A stretch of 64,000 nucleotides of DNA from Platanthera guangdongensis (lineage: Eukaryota > Streptophyta > Magnoliopsida > Asparagales > Orchidaceae), in contig CM077165.1 in assembly GCA_039583875.1 (NCBI GenBank), positions 79,162,757 through 79,226,756 on the forward strand. Reading direction: 5' to 3'. The notes under the pieces are model-generated. The model saw only the letters and a program-made list of their open reading frames with translations. It ran no database searches and was not told the origin of the DNA. Shown here in pieces: positions 11,401 to 23,030 of this stretch; the first letter of the stretch is position 1, and the number at the start of each line of letters is the position of its first letter. A program made the position numbers and the translations under genes.

Positions 11401-12787
11401 TATAACAACCCGTATTTTCTCCATATTTAACGATATATCAGAGTTAGAGAAAACAGGCATCAAGATGTCAGGTCAGCAGGGGATAACTGCAGACGCTCAG
11501 ACAAAAATCTAACTTAACACGCTTATGAAAGATCCCCAAGCTATCAAGAGGAAAATAGTTAAAGTTTAAGCAATTAGCTGTATCCCTCAGCTGAGTAGCT
11601 CATCTAGTCCACGAAAAAAAGACAATTATACGTTGCAGAAAATACTTTATTTATAAAATTAGACGTCCTACATGAGTATAAACATCCCTAGAGGACAACT
11701 CATGTTATGCAAGACTCTAAATTTATCATAAGTATGGAAATAGCTTCTACGTTAGTTAAAATATGGTGACTTTAGCTGTGAAATATGGCATGAATGAGAT
11801 AATACTAATATTACTTTTATACTTTAAAATATCTAACATGCAACCTAGCACAAAACCTTCCCAGATAACAAGTACAACCAACCAAGAAAAGGCAAACTAA
11901 CAGCTAGCAAAGTATTCAAGAAAACTACGAGTGGGTGTCAACAACCTGACATGAACCCACTGAAAGTATGCATGTCTGAACTAAACCAAAAAAACAACAA
12001 CTACCTTACGACGGTGAGGGAAACAACTACAACCACTACAGCTAACGAGCTACCACCAAACCTAGCTGCTCAACCGGCAACCGCTTCGAACCTGAGGCAT
12101 TCACAAAAACAGAATACCTCGGCAAGAAAATACAAGTGGCCATAGAATTTAAACAATAGATGAAAACAAATAGTCAAAGGGTTACCAACCCATGACAAGA
12201 TAACTATGAGGAAACATCAACACTCAACCACAAGGAAAATGGGGAGGAAGAACTCACAAGGGTAGTATATCCCAAACTGCACCAAGTGTGATAAAGGTCA
12301 AAACTTTAATAACATATGCATAAGTTCATGCATACATAAAAGAAGTTGGTCAATTTATTATTTGGAGAGCAAAACACCGGCGAAGTCCGGCATAAGCAGT
12401 GGAAGGGACCTACCGAACACACCAATAACAACAACTTTACAAAAAAAAACACCAACAAAGTATGGCACTTACGGTGGAAGGGACCTACCCAACACACCAA
12501 TAGCAAAGCTTCACAATGTCCCAAGGAAAGGTGGTCTTATACCTTGACACACCCAAAATCGTGGAAAAACTGGCACCTACGGTAGAAGGGATCTACCCAA
12601 CACCCCAACAGTCACAAACCCAAACAGGCTACTAAAGGCCCAAACACCCATAAAACAAATAAAAAATCTCAACCAACACAGGTTTACTTGAATGAAATAA
12701 GGAAGAAAATCCCCAAAATCACCCTAAGGCCCAAACCCGACGAATCGAACTTAATTCGGCATAAATTGAACAAGTCTACATTGATTC
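11401..12787 (-). repeat. 5' LTR of gypsy-C, interrupted by gypsy-D
   Basis: The LTR begins at 11401 with TATAACAACCCG, corresponding to TGTCACAACCCG at the gypsy-B LTR end; the terminal TG has mutated to TA. It aligns in patches with the B LTR, for example CAGGGGATAACTGCA. Between 12397 and 12604 it holds three imperfect direct repeats of GGAAGGGACCTACCCAACAC type, at 12401, 12476 and 12583. The LTR is cut at 12787 by gypsy-D and its remainder lies outside the window. Confidence 0.8.
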
Positions 12788-15374
12788 TGTAACACCTCCC
12801 CTGTAATGACTGTATAATATGGGTCCGGCCGGGACCCCACAACATACAGACGCCACAGCTTAGCATTAAAAGATTATATAACTACCCAATCTCAAAACTC
12901 CATATCTAACAACAGCGGAAACATCAACCAAGATTAGAAGTTATCCACATACACAAGAGTATCGAAACGGCCTTATGGGCTTACAACGAAAGAGAGTCCA
13001 AAACTCGCATGACAACATCCAACAAAAATGTGCAAAAGCACTCCTAGACTACCTCGGCATGCAAGCCGGAAAAACAAGAGCATCAAGCATACAAGGTCAC
13101 CAACATAAAGCTAGTACATAACTTGAAACACTTCATGAAGCTTAGGCCTTATTGGCCGGCAAGCTAGCTCCTCCTTGTGATCCTTGCCCTGTAAAAATTT
13201 GGTTGTAACATGGGTCAGCAAAGGCTGACCTCAAACTATGTAACAAGCACATCTCCTCCTGGCCGCCCCTAACGGACCCCGGGATACCCCTCAAACCTGC
13301 AAGTCAACACTTCGTATACCATATACATAAACAAGTAAAGCACTAAAAGAACAGGCTTGGATGTCTCAAACAACATACATGTTTTCTATGTTGAGCATAT
13401 AAATAAAAGGGGCCTACTATGCAGCATGTATGCAAAACCCGGGCTTCACCCAATGCACCCTATCGCCCATGCTTCTAGCACATCATCAAACATCTGGGTA
13501 CTTCCAATTTCCCCATTGGCATTAAGCCTCAAACAAAAAGGGTACTGCAATTCCCCTAATGGCATACAAGCCGCCACACAGAACTCTTGCCAACGCCCCA
13601 CCCGCTCATGGTATTAGACCCGGGCTTGCCTGCAAGCTCTGACTTCTCATGTCAGGATTCCGTCTAACACATTTACCGATTCTAAGAACCCTTGCTGGAC
13701 TCCACCCGCTCATGGCCTCATTGCCCGGGCTTGCCCCATGGTTGGCATTCTCGTCAGTCTCATAGAAGGGGACTAGTCTTACCGGGATACTCTCCCCACA
13801 TGACTTGCATGTCACGGGATAGCCAGCCGACCACGGAGACAAAGTCGCTCCTTAGCACATCACAATCCAATAACATTCCCACCATAATCCCTCATTTGTA
13901 CTGCAACGTCCCCGCGCACCAAGGAAACAATCTACCGCCAATGTGGAGCTATCCTTGTCCACCAAGGAAACCATCTACCGCCATTGTGGAGCTAACCTTG
14001 TCCGATTCCGGCTACACGTACTCACTCGAGAAAAGGGGGAAAACACAAACATCACAAACGACATCTTGTCGCAACGGATTTCTACAAAATCCTTAAAGCT
14101 CGTATGCAACATCACCAAGTCGGACTAACGGTCGCGACCACGGCTTCACCCACAATGACTAATCTACTAAAAGAGCAGATCTCTAATGCAAAAACATGTC
14201 GGGGATGGACTCAATCGACCCGGAGGTTCCTCTTAAACCATGGCGACCCAAACCCCTCTCATTTGAGCGATTTGGTGCCCAAAAGCTTGAAAGAAAAGAT
14301 GTTAAACACGCATCCTAAAACCAAGAGGATAAGTGTCGTTACCTTACAACCCCTCTTCCTAGCCATGGAAACTTAGTCGGATGAAAACCACCGCAACGGA
14401 CTTGCCTCCGTGGATCTGGACTTGGCTCGCGATTTGGGGCTCTAAAGCTTCTCCGACAGCCCGATCTCTCCTTCACCTTCTTCCTTGCTCTCCCTTCTCT
14501 CTAGAACTTAGAAAGAGAGTACTTGATGAATAATGAGGGTTTCCTAACCCTATTTCCGGACATAACTCAGCAAGGACAGCCCTAGACCATCAGATCCCCT
14601 TAGAAGGAAACGATCGGCCACGATCCGAACTTAAAACCAAAACACCTGGGCCGAATACGGCTTACGACACGCCCGTGTCCAAGGCCATGTGACTCAATCT
14701 ACGCTGAAACCGTCGCACCAAGAAAGGACACGGGCTTTGAATACGCCTGTGTCAAAGCTGACATGCCCATGTCACGCAGTACACGCCCGTGTTGCTGGGT
14801 GTGTTCATCCATCGACACAAGATCAAAAACCACCCGAGAAGGACATGGGTAATCGACACGCCCATTTCAAAATTGACATGCCCGTGTCAGGCCGAACACG
14901 CCTGGCCTCCAGTCCGTTTTCAAACCCCCTACACGTCCCGGCTCACAACCCGAGCAGGACATGGCCTGGGACACGCCCGTGTCTCAGGCCATGTTCAAAG
15001 TCTCGACGATCGTCGACTGCCTTTTCGTCGACTTTGTGAAAAATTCGTCGAACACGCACACGACACGGCCTTGGACACGCCCGTGTCCCAAGACATGTTC
15101 ACCGTCTCGACACTTCGTCGAGCGCAGTTCGTCGACCACCCGAGTTCTCCATCGAACTCGAGCACGACACGGTCATGGACACGCCCATGTCCTAGGCCGT
15201 GTTCCATGTCTCGACACTTCGTCGAACGAAAATCGTTGACTTTCCGTGCTCACGACGAACCCGAGCATGACATGGCCTTGGACACGCCCGTGTCCCAGGC
15301 CGTGTGACCCTTACCAAGACCCAAACTGGGCCCTCGACATTGTTCTTCTGTCTTTCGAATTTTGGGGCGTTACA
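12788..15374 (-). repeat. 3' LTR of gypsy-D (2587 bp)
   Basis: The boundaries are TGTAACACCTCC at the left and GGGGCGTTACA at the right, that is TG...CA on either strand. The left 1490 bp align throughout with 20202-21690. Just inside the left end sits GGTCCGGCCGGGACC, a hairpin-prone motif also present at the same place in the gypsy-E LTR. A 43-bp unit is tandemly doubled at about 13917-14002. Confidence 0.93.
14666..15308. promoter_or_regulatory. U3 island of CACG-NN-CGTG inverted repeats (gypsy-D)
   Basis: This is a dense run of GACACGCCCGTGTC-type inverted repeats with CTCGACACTTCGTCGA-type palindromes. It lies 67-709 bp from the 5' (right) end of the minus-strand LTR, hence in U3. A regulatory role is inferred from its position and from its recurrence in other families. 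Confidence 0.7.
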
Positions 15375-15400
15375 ACTCTCTCCCCCTTAAAAGAATTTCG
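15375..15400 (-). other. Polypurine tract of gypsy-D
   Basis: On the minus strand the bases touching the LTR read TTCTTTTAAGGGGGAGAGAG, preceded by the ACGAAAT motif typical of chromovirus 3' ends. This is where plus-strand DNA synthesis would be primed. Confidence 0.85.
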
Positions 15401-15444
15401 TCCTGAAATTATAGAAAACAAAAAGGGGGTACACAAAACTTAAA

Positions 15445-18400
15445 GGATACCTGAACGAAAAAAATCTGTATACTCCTCTAACATGGTATGTTCTCGCACC
15501 CAAGAGAGCTCCTCACGACCGTAGTTGTCCCATCAGACTTTTACGAGTTTGACCTCTTTGTTTTGCAACTGCCGAATTTCTGAATCCTCAATAATAACTG
15601 GACAAACTCGCGTCCTCAATTCTTCCTCTATCGACACCGATGTCTATTTGATCACCACACTATCCTCTGCTAAGGCTTTCCTCAAGACGGAGACATGGAA
15701 GACGTCGTGCAATCCACTCAGCTCCGTGGACAACGCTAACCGGTACGCTGCTTCTCCCACCCGTTCTACAACCTCGAAAGTTCCCAAAAACCTCGGACTC
15801 AAATTCTTGAGCCGGAGAATCCGTTAAATGCCTTTGAACAGCTTGATCTCTAAATAGACCCAATCGCCTACCGCGAACTCCAAATTCCTATGGCAAGCAT
15901 TAAAATATTTTACTTGTCGATCTTGAGCTACCTTCATGCGCTCTTGAATGGTTCGCACCAACTCGCATGCATCAGCCACCACTCCTTTTCCCAAACTTTT
16001 GGTGTCTCCCGCCTCTGTCCAAGACATCGGTGTTCGACACCGCCTCCCATACAAAGCTTCGTATGGCGCCATCTTTATACTCACTCGGTAACTGTTGTTA
16101 TAAGCGAAATCTACCATGAAGAGGTGATCCTCCCACTTCTTTCTGAAGTCAATAATACACATCCTCAGCATATCCTCCATAGTACGGTTCGTTTTTTTTA
16201 TTTTGTCTGTCTGTTTGAGGATGGAAAGCCATACTAAACTTTAGCTTTGTGTCCAGACTCTTCTAAACCAACCTCCAGTTCTTGGACGTGAAATGTCCAT
16301 CGCGATCACTAACTATACTCTTAGGGATCCCATGTAGTCGCATAATGTTGCGAACATACAACTTTACCAGCTTCTCCACGCTGTCCTCCTTCCGATTTGG
16401 GATGAAGTGAGCCACTTTGGTTAAGCAACCACAATCACCCAAATTGCGTCGTTACCCTGCTGCGATCTAGGTAACCCATGCACAAAGTCCATGGAGATGT
16501 CATCGAATTTCCACTCGGGAATAGGAAGAGGCTTCAGGAACCCGCCCGACTTCTGAAATTCGGCCTTCACCAAGGCACAAGTTTGGCATCGATTCACGTA
16601 CAAAGCTATGTCCCGCTTCAGTACAGGCCACCAAAAGGATTTCTTCAAATCCAGGTACATCTTTATACTGCCCGGGTGAATGGAGTACTTTATGAAGTGA
16701 GCCTCAAACATCAACTCCTCGCGGAGCTTGCCGAACTACGGTACACAAATCCATTCGTCTTTCCTCAAAATCCCATCAATCAACTCCCAGGCGCTGCTCT
16801 CGCCCTTTTGATCTTCCACCATGTATGGTTGAAACTCCACATCCAAATGAGTCGCTTCCCGAATACGATCAGACAAATCGTTCTGCATTTCAATCCAGTT
16901 CAACCGAGCCATGCTAGACTCGCCTCTTGCTACACATACCATGCCAAGGGACTCCCAGTCCCGCACCAACCGCTCATCATGTGTGTTGATCCAATTACCT
17001 TGCCCCAAGTATTTTCGACTCAAGGCATCTGCCACCACATTGGCTTTGCCTGACGTATACTGAATCGCCACCTCATAGTCTCCAAAGAACTCAACCCACA
17101 TGTACTGTCGCATATTCAAGTCCTTCTAATCTAGGAGATACTTAAGGCTTTTATGATCCGTGAAGATCTCCACCTTCGCACCATAAACAAAGTGCCGCCA
17201 TATTTTCAACGCGAAAATTACCGCCGCCAACTCCAAGTCATGGACGGGGTAATTCCTCTCGTGAGGCTTCAGTTGCCTAGACCCATAGGCCATCACACTG
17301 CCATGTTGCACCAACACACAACCCAAACCGCATCCTGATGCGTCACTGAAAATTTGAAATTCGTCGGTCCCTTTCGGTAGACTTAGGATTGGAGCCATCA
17401 TCAGCCTTTCCTTCAGTGTCTCAAATGCCTAACTGCACTCCTGAGTCCACACAATCTTCTGATCCTTACGAGTTAGTGAAGTGAGGTGTAGAGCTATCCG
17501 CGAAAAGTTTTCTACAAATCTTCTATAGTACCCGGTTAGTCCAAGGAAACTTTGAACTTCTGCCACGGTTCTCAAAATCGGCCAATCTCTGATGGCTTAC
17601 ACTTTTGTTGGATCTACCGCCACCCCATCCCCACTAATCACGTGGCCCAAAAATGCCACCTTCTCTTGACAGAACTCGCACTTTGAGAACTTTGCATAAA
17701 GCTGGTTCTCTCTCAACACTTATAAGACTACTCTCAAGTGAGTCTCATGCTCGACCTCCGATTTAGAGTAAACCAGAATGTCGTCAATAAAGACAACTAC
17801 AAAAGAGTCCAAGTATTCCCGAAATACTCGATTCATCAAATCCATGAATACGGATGGTGTGTTCGTCAGCCCGAACGACATCACCGAGAACTCAAAGTGA
17901 CCATACCACATACCAAACACTGTCTTGGGTTTGTCCTCATCTCTAATACGCAACTGATAGTATCCCGACTTTAAGTCCAACTTTGAATACACCACTGACC
18001 CCACCAGCTGGTAAAACAGGTCGTCATTCTGAGGAATCAGATACTTATTCTTGACAGTCAATTTATTCAACTCTCGATAGTCTATGCACAGCCGCATACT
18101 ACCGTCTTTCTTCTTCACGAACAATACAGACGCGCTCCATGGTGAAGAACTGGGTCTGATATACCCCTGCTCCAACAGTTCCTGCAACTATACCTTGAGT
18201 TCGGCCAACTCATTTGGTGTCATCCTAAATGGAGGACGTGACACCGGCCTAGCATCTTGCACTAACTCAATCGAGAAATCAATCTCCCGTCGAGGTGGCT
18301 CTCTAGGAAGTTCATCCAGAAACACATCCTTGAACTCTGCAACTACGGGCACTTCCCCAAGCGAAAACTTCTAAAGGCGAACCTCGAATAATGCTGCAAG

Positions 18401-18825
18401 AGCTACTCCACCCTGGTTAACTGCCCGCATCAACTGCATGGCCGAAATTAGGGAACAGGCCACTCCATTAAGGCCCTCAAACGTAACTTCTGTCTGCCCT
18501 TCGCTTCTTAGGGTCACCACCTTGGACAAGAAATCAATACTGGCACGCTGCACTGCTAACCAGTCCATTCCCAATATCACATCAAACTCAACCAACGGTA
18601 GGACCACTGTTATCAACATGATGTCAACTCCGCCTAGCTCCCAAGAAATGCATCCTTTCTCCCCGGTGGTCATGGATGACCCATTGGGCATTCGCACCTT
18701 CAGCTCTGCGTCCGCCGAGAATGACTCAACTCCAATTCTCCAGATGAGGCTTTCCACAAGAAAGGAGTGCGACGCTCCCGTATCAAACAATACCCTAGCG
18801 GGGTATCCCAAAAATAACACAAAGC
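15445..18825 (-). pseudogene. pol: Pol of gypsy-D: PR-RT-RH-IN, broken
   Basis: Protease (18825-18400) has an intact [10 protein letters not shown] site. Reverse transcriptase (18190-17720) has [18 protein letters not shown] and [11 protein letters not shown]. RNase H lies at 17400-17040, ending in [10 protein letters not shown]. The integrase zinc finger is near 16690-16590 (HSIHPGS-like region, CQTC); the core near 16500-15990 includes [10 protein letters not shown] and FAYNNSY; the GPF region and C-terminal tail reach to about 15445. Stops and shifts divide it into at least six pieces (breaks near 15850, 16200-16420, 16715, 17120, 17410-17720 and 18370). The segment after GPF that is deleted in gypsy-E is still present here. 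Confidence 0.88.
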
Positions 18826-18896
18826 CTAAAATATAGACATCAAATATAACGGTCTGAAGGTATGAAGCACAAGGTTAAACTTAAACTTCCTCATAC
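18826..18896 (-). other. Gag/protease intron of gypsy-D (71 bp)
   Basis: The donor is ACAG|GTATGAGG and the acceptor ATATTTTAG|GC, in phase 1 within a glycine codon (DVVT-G-FVLFLG). Read unspliced, Gag continues for 23 codons and ends exactly at the TAG that forms the acceptor. The length leaves remainder 2 on division by three, so only splicing puts protease in frame with Gag. It is AT-rich, as plant introns are. It has not been shown to splice. Confidence 0.75.
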
Positions 18897-20075
18897 CTGT
18901 CACCACATCAGGTTGGCGGATCGTTTCCTGCTGTCCAAGGTTGTAATCCCTTGGTTGCACCGGTTGGAACCGAGAAGCGCTAGACTCTGCCATCTTCCCT
19001 TTCTCTATGGTGCTGGGGCCGGAGCGCACAGTCTGCTCCTGCCTTGCCTCCTGATCCGCACCTCCTTGATTACAAAAACAAGCAATGTGCCCCCACCTTA
19101 CCACAGTTGAAGCACGTTGGTGGTCCCTTAGATTGAGACCCTCTGAACGTCCATTTTGCTTTTCTCACTAGACTTGAATGAGTGAGGCTTTTTCCTCCAC
19201 CTATTCCCTTCAGACTTTCCTTGGGATTGAGGAGGCTTCCCTTCGCCTTGCTTAGGCGCAAAACCCTTACGACGTTGGCTTCACTCCAGATCACTCTCCA
19301 ATGTCCTGGCAGCCTCAACCAACTCATTAAAACCAGCTCTCTTCATGGCGATGAGGGGTTGCCTTAGATTCTCCCTCAGCCCCTGGTAGAAGAGGTTATC
19401 CCTCTCTTCATTATCTGCCATTGTCGTTCCTGCATAACGACCCAACCGAGTGAACTCTTGTACGTACTCGTCCATCATCTTGTCCCGCTGCACCAAGTGC
19501 AGGAACTGCCTTTGGAGGGCCAACCTAGTCGAAACGGGAATGTACTTCTTTAGGAAAGCATTCCCAAACTCTTCCATGGACGGGGTGCGTCCAGGAAACT
19601 GGCGGCCATTATGGCTCACCCACCACAACTTTCCATCTCCCTCCAACATGAAGGCCGCAAACTCAGATTTCTTCTCCTCTGGCGTCTCTACCGCCCTCAG
19701 AAGATCTTTGAATCCGTGCCCACAAATCCTCTGCATCAGTCGGCATACCGACTCCCTTGAACGTCGGGGGATGGAAGCTCAGAAAATACTTCATCTGCCG
19801 GTCTCCATGCCCGACAACCACCCTTTCTACCAAAGGCTCTGCTCGCCTGGCTTCTCCACCCGGCACGGTCGTCGTCGTATCCGGTGTAGCACGGGTTGCT
19901 GCTTGAGCTATCGCTACAGCTTGGGCTGCCACCATTGCTTCTGTAAGTATGCGATAGAAGTCGGCCGGGTTTACACCCATGCCCAAAGGACCCTGAGCAG
20001 TAGCGCTGCTCGCTGAAATCTTTTCTCTTGGTCTCGACGTACCCGCCTCATTGCTTGCTCTCTTAAGAAAAGCAA
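18897..20075 (-). pseudogene. gag: Gag of gypsy-D, broken
   Basis: The N-terminal part is near 20075-19700, including NPADFYRILTEAMVAAQAVA and the HPPTFKG motif. The Gag core at 19736-19290 has the typical LWWVSHNGRQFPG and FLKKYIPVSTRLALQRQFL phrases. A zinc knuckle, CFNCGKVG...HIACFC, near 19130-19080 is split by a frameshift. The tail runs to ...QPDVVTG at the intron donor. A shift near 19710 and another near 19090 break the frame. No convincing ATG was found at the N-terminus. Confidence 0.85.
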
Positions 20076-20182
20076 GAAAACAAGGAATCAGTCTCTAATC
20101 GCAAGACTCAATCATAAGGACACTCATGGTCCCGCATTACTCCTATGTGGATAACTTATATATGCACTGACCTTAAATCTAA

Positions 20183-20201
20183 CCTGGCTCTGATACCAAA
20201 T
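20183..20201 (-). other. Primer binding site of gypsy-D, tRNA-iMet
   Basis: On the minus strand the sequence after the LTR end reads TTGGTATCAGAGCCAGG, complementary to initiator-Met tRNA. Confidence 0.9.
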
Positions 20202-21690
20202 TGTAACACCTCCCTTGTAATGACCGTATAATATGGGTCCGGCTGGGGCCCCACAACATACAGACGCTATAGCTTTAGCATTAAAAGATGATATAACTAC
20301 CCAATCTCAAAACTCCATATCTAATAATAGCGTAAACATCAACAAAGATTAGAAGTTATCCACATACACAAGAGTATCGAAACGAGCTCATGGCCTTAAA
20401 ACAAAAGAGAGTCCAAAACTCACATGACAACATCCAACAAAAACGTGCAAAAGCACTCCTAGACTACCTCGACATGCAAGCCGGAAAAATAAGAGCATCA
20501 AGCATACAAGGTTACCAACATAAAGCTAGTACAAAACTTGAAACACTTCGTGAAGCTTAGGCCTTATTGGCCGGCTAGCTAGCTCCTGCTTGTGATCCTT
20601 ACCGTATAAAAATTTGATTGTAACGTGGGTTAACAAAGGCTGACCTCAAACTGTGTAACAAAGACATCTCCTCCCGGCCGCCCCTAACAGACTCCGTGGT
20701 ACCCCTCCAACCTGAAAATCAGCACTTCATATACCATATACATAAACAAGTAAAGTACTAAAAGAACAGGCTTGGATATCTCAAACAACATACACATTTT
20801 CTATGTTGAGCATATAAATAAAAGGGGCCTACTATGCAACATGTATGCAAAACTCGGGCTTCACCCAAGACACCCTATCACGTATGCTTCTAGAACATCA
20901 TCAAACATCTGGGTACTTCCTATTTCCCCATTGGCATTAAGCCTCAAACAAAAAGGGTATTGCAATTCTCCTAACGGCATACAAGCCGCCACACGGAACT
21001 CTTGCCAAGGCCCCACCCGCTCATGGTCTTAGACCCGAGCTTGCCTGCAAGCTCTGACTTCTCATGTCAGGATTCCGTCTAACACACTGACCAATTCTAA
21101 GGACCCTTAGTGGACCCCACCAGCTCATGGCCTCATTGCCCGGGCTTGCTCCATGCTTGGTGTTCTCGTCAGTCTAAGAGAAGGGGATTAGTCTCGCCGG
21201 GACACTCTCCCCACATGACTTGCACGTCACGGGATAGCCAGCTGACCACGAAGACAAAGCCGTGCCTTAGCACATCACAATCCAATAACATTCCCACCCT
21301 AATCCCTCATTGGTACTGCAACGTCCCCGCGCACCAAGGAAACCATCTACTGGCAATGCGGAGCTAACCTTGTCCACCAAGGAAACCATCTACCGCCATT
21401 GTGGAGCTAACCTTGTCCGGTTCCGGCTATACGTACTCACTCGATAAAAGGGGGAAAACACAAACATCACAAACGACATCTTGCCGCAATGGATTTCTAT
21501 AAAATCCTTAAAGCTCGTATGCAACATCACCGAGTCGGACTAACGGTCGAGACCACGGCTCCACCCACAATGGCTAATCCACTAACGGAGCGGATCTCTG
21601 ATGCAAAAACATGTCGGGGACGGACTTAATCGACCCGGAGGTTCCTCTTGAACCGTGACGACCCAAAACCCTCTCATTTGAGAGATTTGG
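20202..21690 (-). repeat. 5' LTR of gypsy-D, partial
   Basis: It begins TGTAACACCTCC beside the PBS and follows the 3' LTR copy closely, with scattered substitutions, up to ...GAGAGATTTGG at 21690, where gypsy-F starts. In the other copy the same place continues without interruption (14270-14290, ATTTGGTGCCCAAAAG), which marks the insertion point of F. Confidence 0.92.
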
Positions 21691-22343
21691 TGTAAGACCC
21701 CTCCTCCCCGGATCCCAAAACATGGCACGAAGGGGGAGTCTTATGCCCGGAACAGCCGCCTTGCGGTAGCATTAGCACACGGGCTAACCTGTACCACAAG
21801 ACGCCTATTCCGCCGGCTACAACCATATCAATATAAATGCCAACCCAACCAAATAAATAAGCAAGAGAAGTCAAACTCCACACTAAGTAAATAATGTCCA
21901 AAAACATGAATAATGAGAAGCTAAACATGCTTCTACAAAATATCAGAGTACAGTTAATCATTGCCCAAACGGGCTACATCAGAGTAATCAAAATACTAAC
22001 ATCAGTAACCGACGGTATCGACGGCACCGTCACATCAGGCCCTGTCGTCCTGGCCTGGCTGTCCTGCTGCGTAGTCTGCGGCTGCTCTACCTGCGGCGTG
22101 ACCTCCTAAAAAGGTAGAGGTAGTAACCGTTAGTCGAAACGACTAAGTGGTTTCACATCCGCTCCCCCGGCGACTCCTCGGCACCGGGCGGAGAAAAGGA
22201 ACAAGAGTATAGTATATAACAATTATGCAAGTAAAGGAGTATAAGCAGGTGGCAAGGTACATGAATATAATGTATAATCTAGCAGTTCTACAAGCTAACA
22301 TCATATATCAACAGGTGTAAGGAAATCTACAGCAGGAAAGTAA

Positions 22344-22443
22344 CTTAACTTATAAGAATGCCCATACAAACTTATAAGTTAAGGGTCGGGTTACATAAAG
22401 TAACTCATCGTATAGGAGTGCCCATACAAACTTATACGATGAG
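22344..22443. other. Tandem stem-loops with compensatory changes
   Basis: Two hairpins lie exactly 60 bp apart. Copy 1 pairs 22344-22356 with 22371-22383 (CTTAACTTATAAG and its exact reverse complement). Copy 2 pairs 22404-22416 with 22431-22443 (CTCATCGTATAGG with CTTATACGATGAG). The loops share TGCCCATACAAA. Three base pairs differ between the copies and all three changed on both sides. A fourth difference is a G-T wobble when read on the + strand. Confidence 0.85.
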
Positions 22444-22710
22444 GATCTTGTTGTGCAATGTATGAAATGCTATGAATGCTATGCAATGACTCACCCATGC
22501 ACACCCATGCAATTGCTATGTCGACACAGACTATAGTTCCCACTTTTCGAGCAGGTAGCTAACCTCTCAGGCATCAGCCGCCGTGGCCAGGCGGTGACAG
22601 TAGAACGGGCACTTCTACTACTAGGCGGGTATCACACTACTTCACCCAGGCCTCCGTACGCCTCAATGCTAAGAACATAACAGCGGAGCCCATGCGTACT
22701 ATGGCCCAGC

Positions 22711-23030
22711 GGGGTCTTGGGTTGATGTGCACCAAGAACACAGCCCGAACTGGCCTTGTGTGACCCGGAAGGGGCCTCGGAAGAAAGCACGAGGACACAG
22801 CCCAACCGTTCACATGGCCGGAGGGGCCTCGGGACGTGAACACCGAGGACACAGCCCAAACCGACCAAGTCTAACTGCCAGCTCCCATCGGTGTGACGAC
22901 TGGCGAGCCCATAGACCTGCCACACTATCCTTAACCCAGGATTACGACATCGCGTGTCGACTCACACCACATGCAAATACCACAGCAACATATCATGGAA
23001 GGGGCCTCGGAAGTAAACACGAGGACACAG
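22711..23030. repeat. Four dispersed GGGGCCTCGG...GAGGACACAGCCC hairpin repeats
   Basis: Imperfect copies start at 22711, 22771, 22823 and 23001. Each has a 5-6 bp stem with a loop of about 10 bases, followed by ACACAGCCC. Stems are TCTTGG/CCAAGA in the first copy and CCTCGG/CCGAGG in the third. The second and fourth have CCTCG/CGAGG. Confidence 0.75.

Larger units (their letters stand above)
7187..12787 (-). mobile_element. Gypsy-C, old truncated Ty3/gypsy chromovirus
   Basis: This is a minus-strand gypsy element with the order gag-PR-RT-RH-IN. Its integrase stops abruptly at about 7187 with no LTR, so the 3' part was lost by deletion or illegitimate recombination. On the right it keeps its leader, PBS and the beginning of a 5' LTR (from 11401), which is interrupted at 12787 by gypsy-D. 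It is a diverged relative of gypsy-B: the same Gag layout, the same intron position and alignable LTR ends. It is riddled with stops. Confidence 0.9.
12788..21690 (-). mobile_element. Gypsy-D, Ty3/gypsy chromovirus (Del/Tekay-like)
   Basis: This minus-strand element has its 3' LTR at 12788-15374, a polypurine tract, pol, gag, PBS and the first 1489 bp of its 5' LTR at 20202-21690. It is inserted in the LTR of gypsy-C. The five bases before it are GATTC, and the matching duplication must lie outside the window. It is itself interrupted at 21690 by gypsy-F, so the rest of its 5' LTR is also outside. Many stops mark it as old. Confidence 0.93.

Noticed and set aside
14689..15307. Overlapping open frames rich in TRPCPRPC-type residues in the D LTR (and likewise 24336-25143, 47132-47640, 55303-55817, 57017-57879)
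   Set aside because: They are open only because the CACGCCCGTG and TCGAC repeats lack stop codons in several frames on both strands. They have no domain and lie inside U3.
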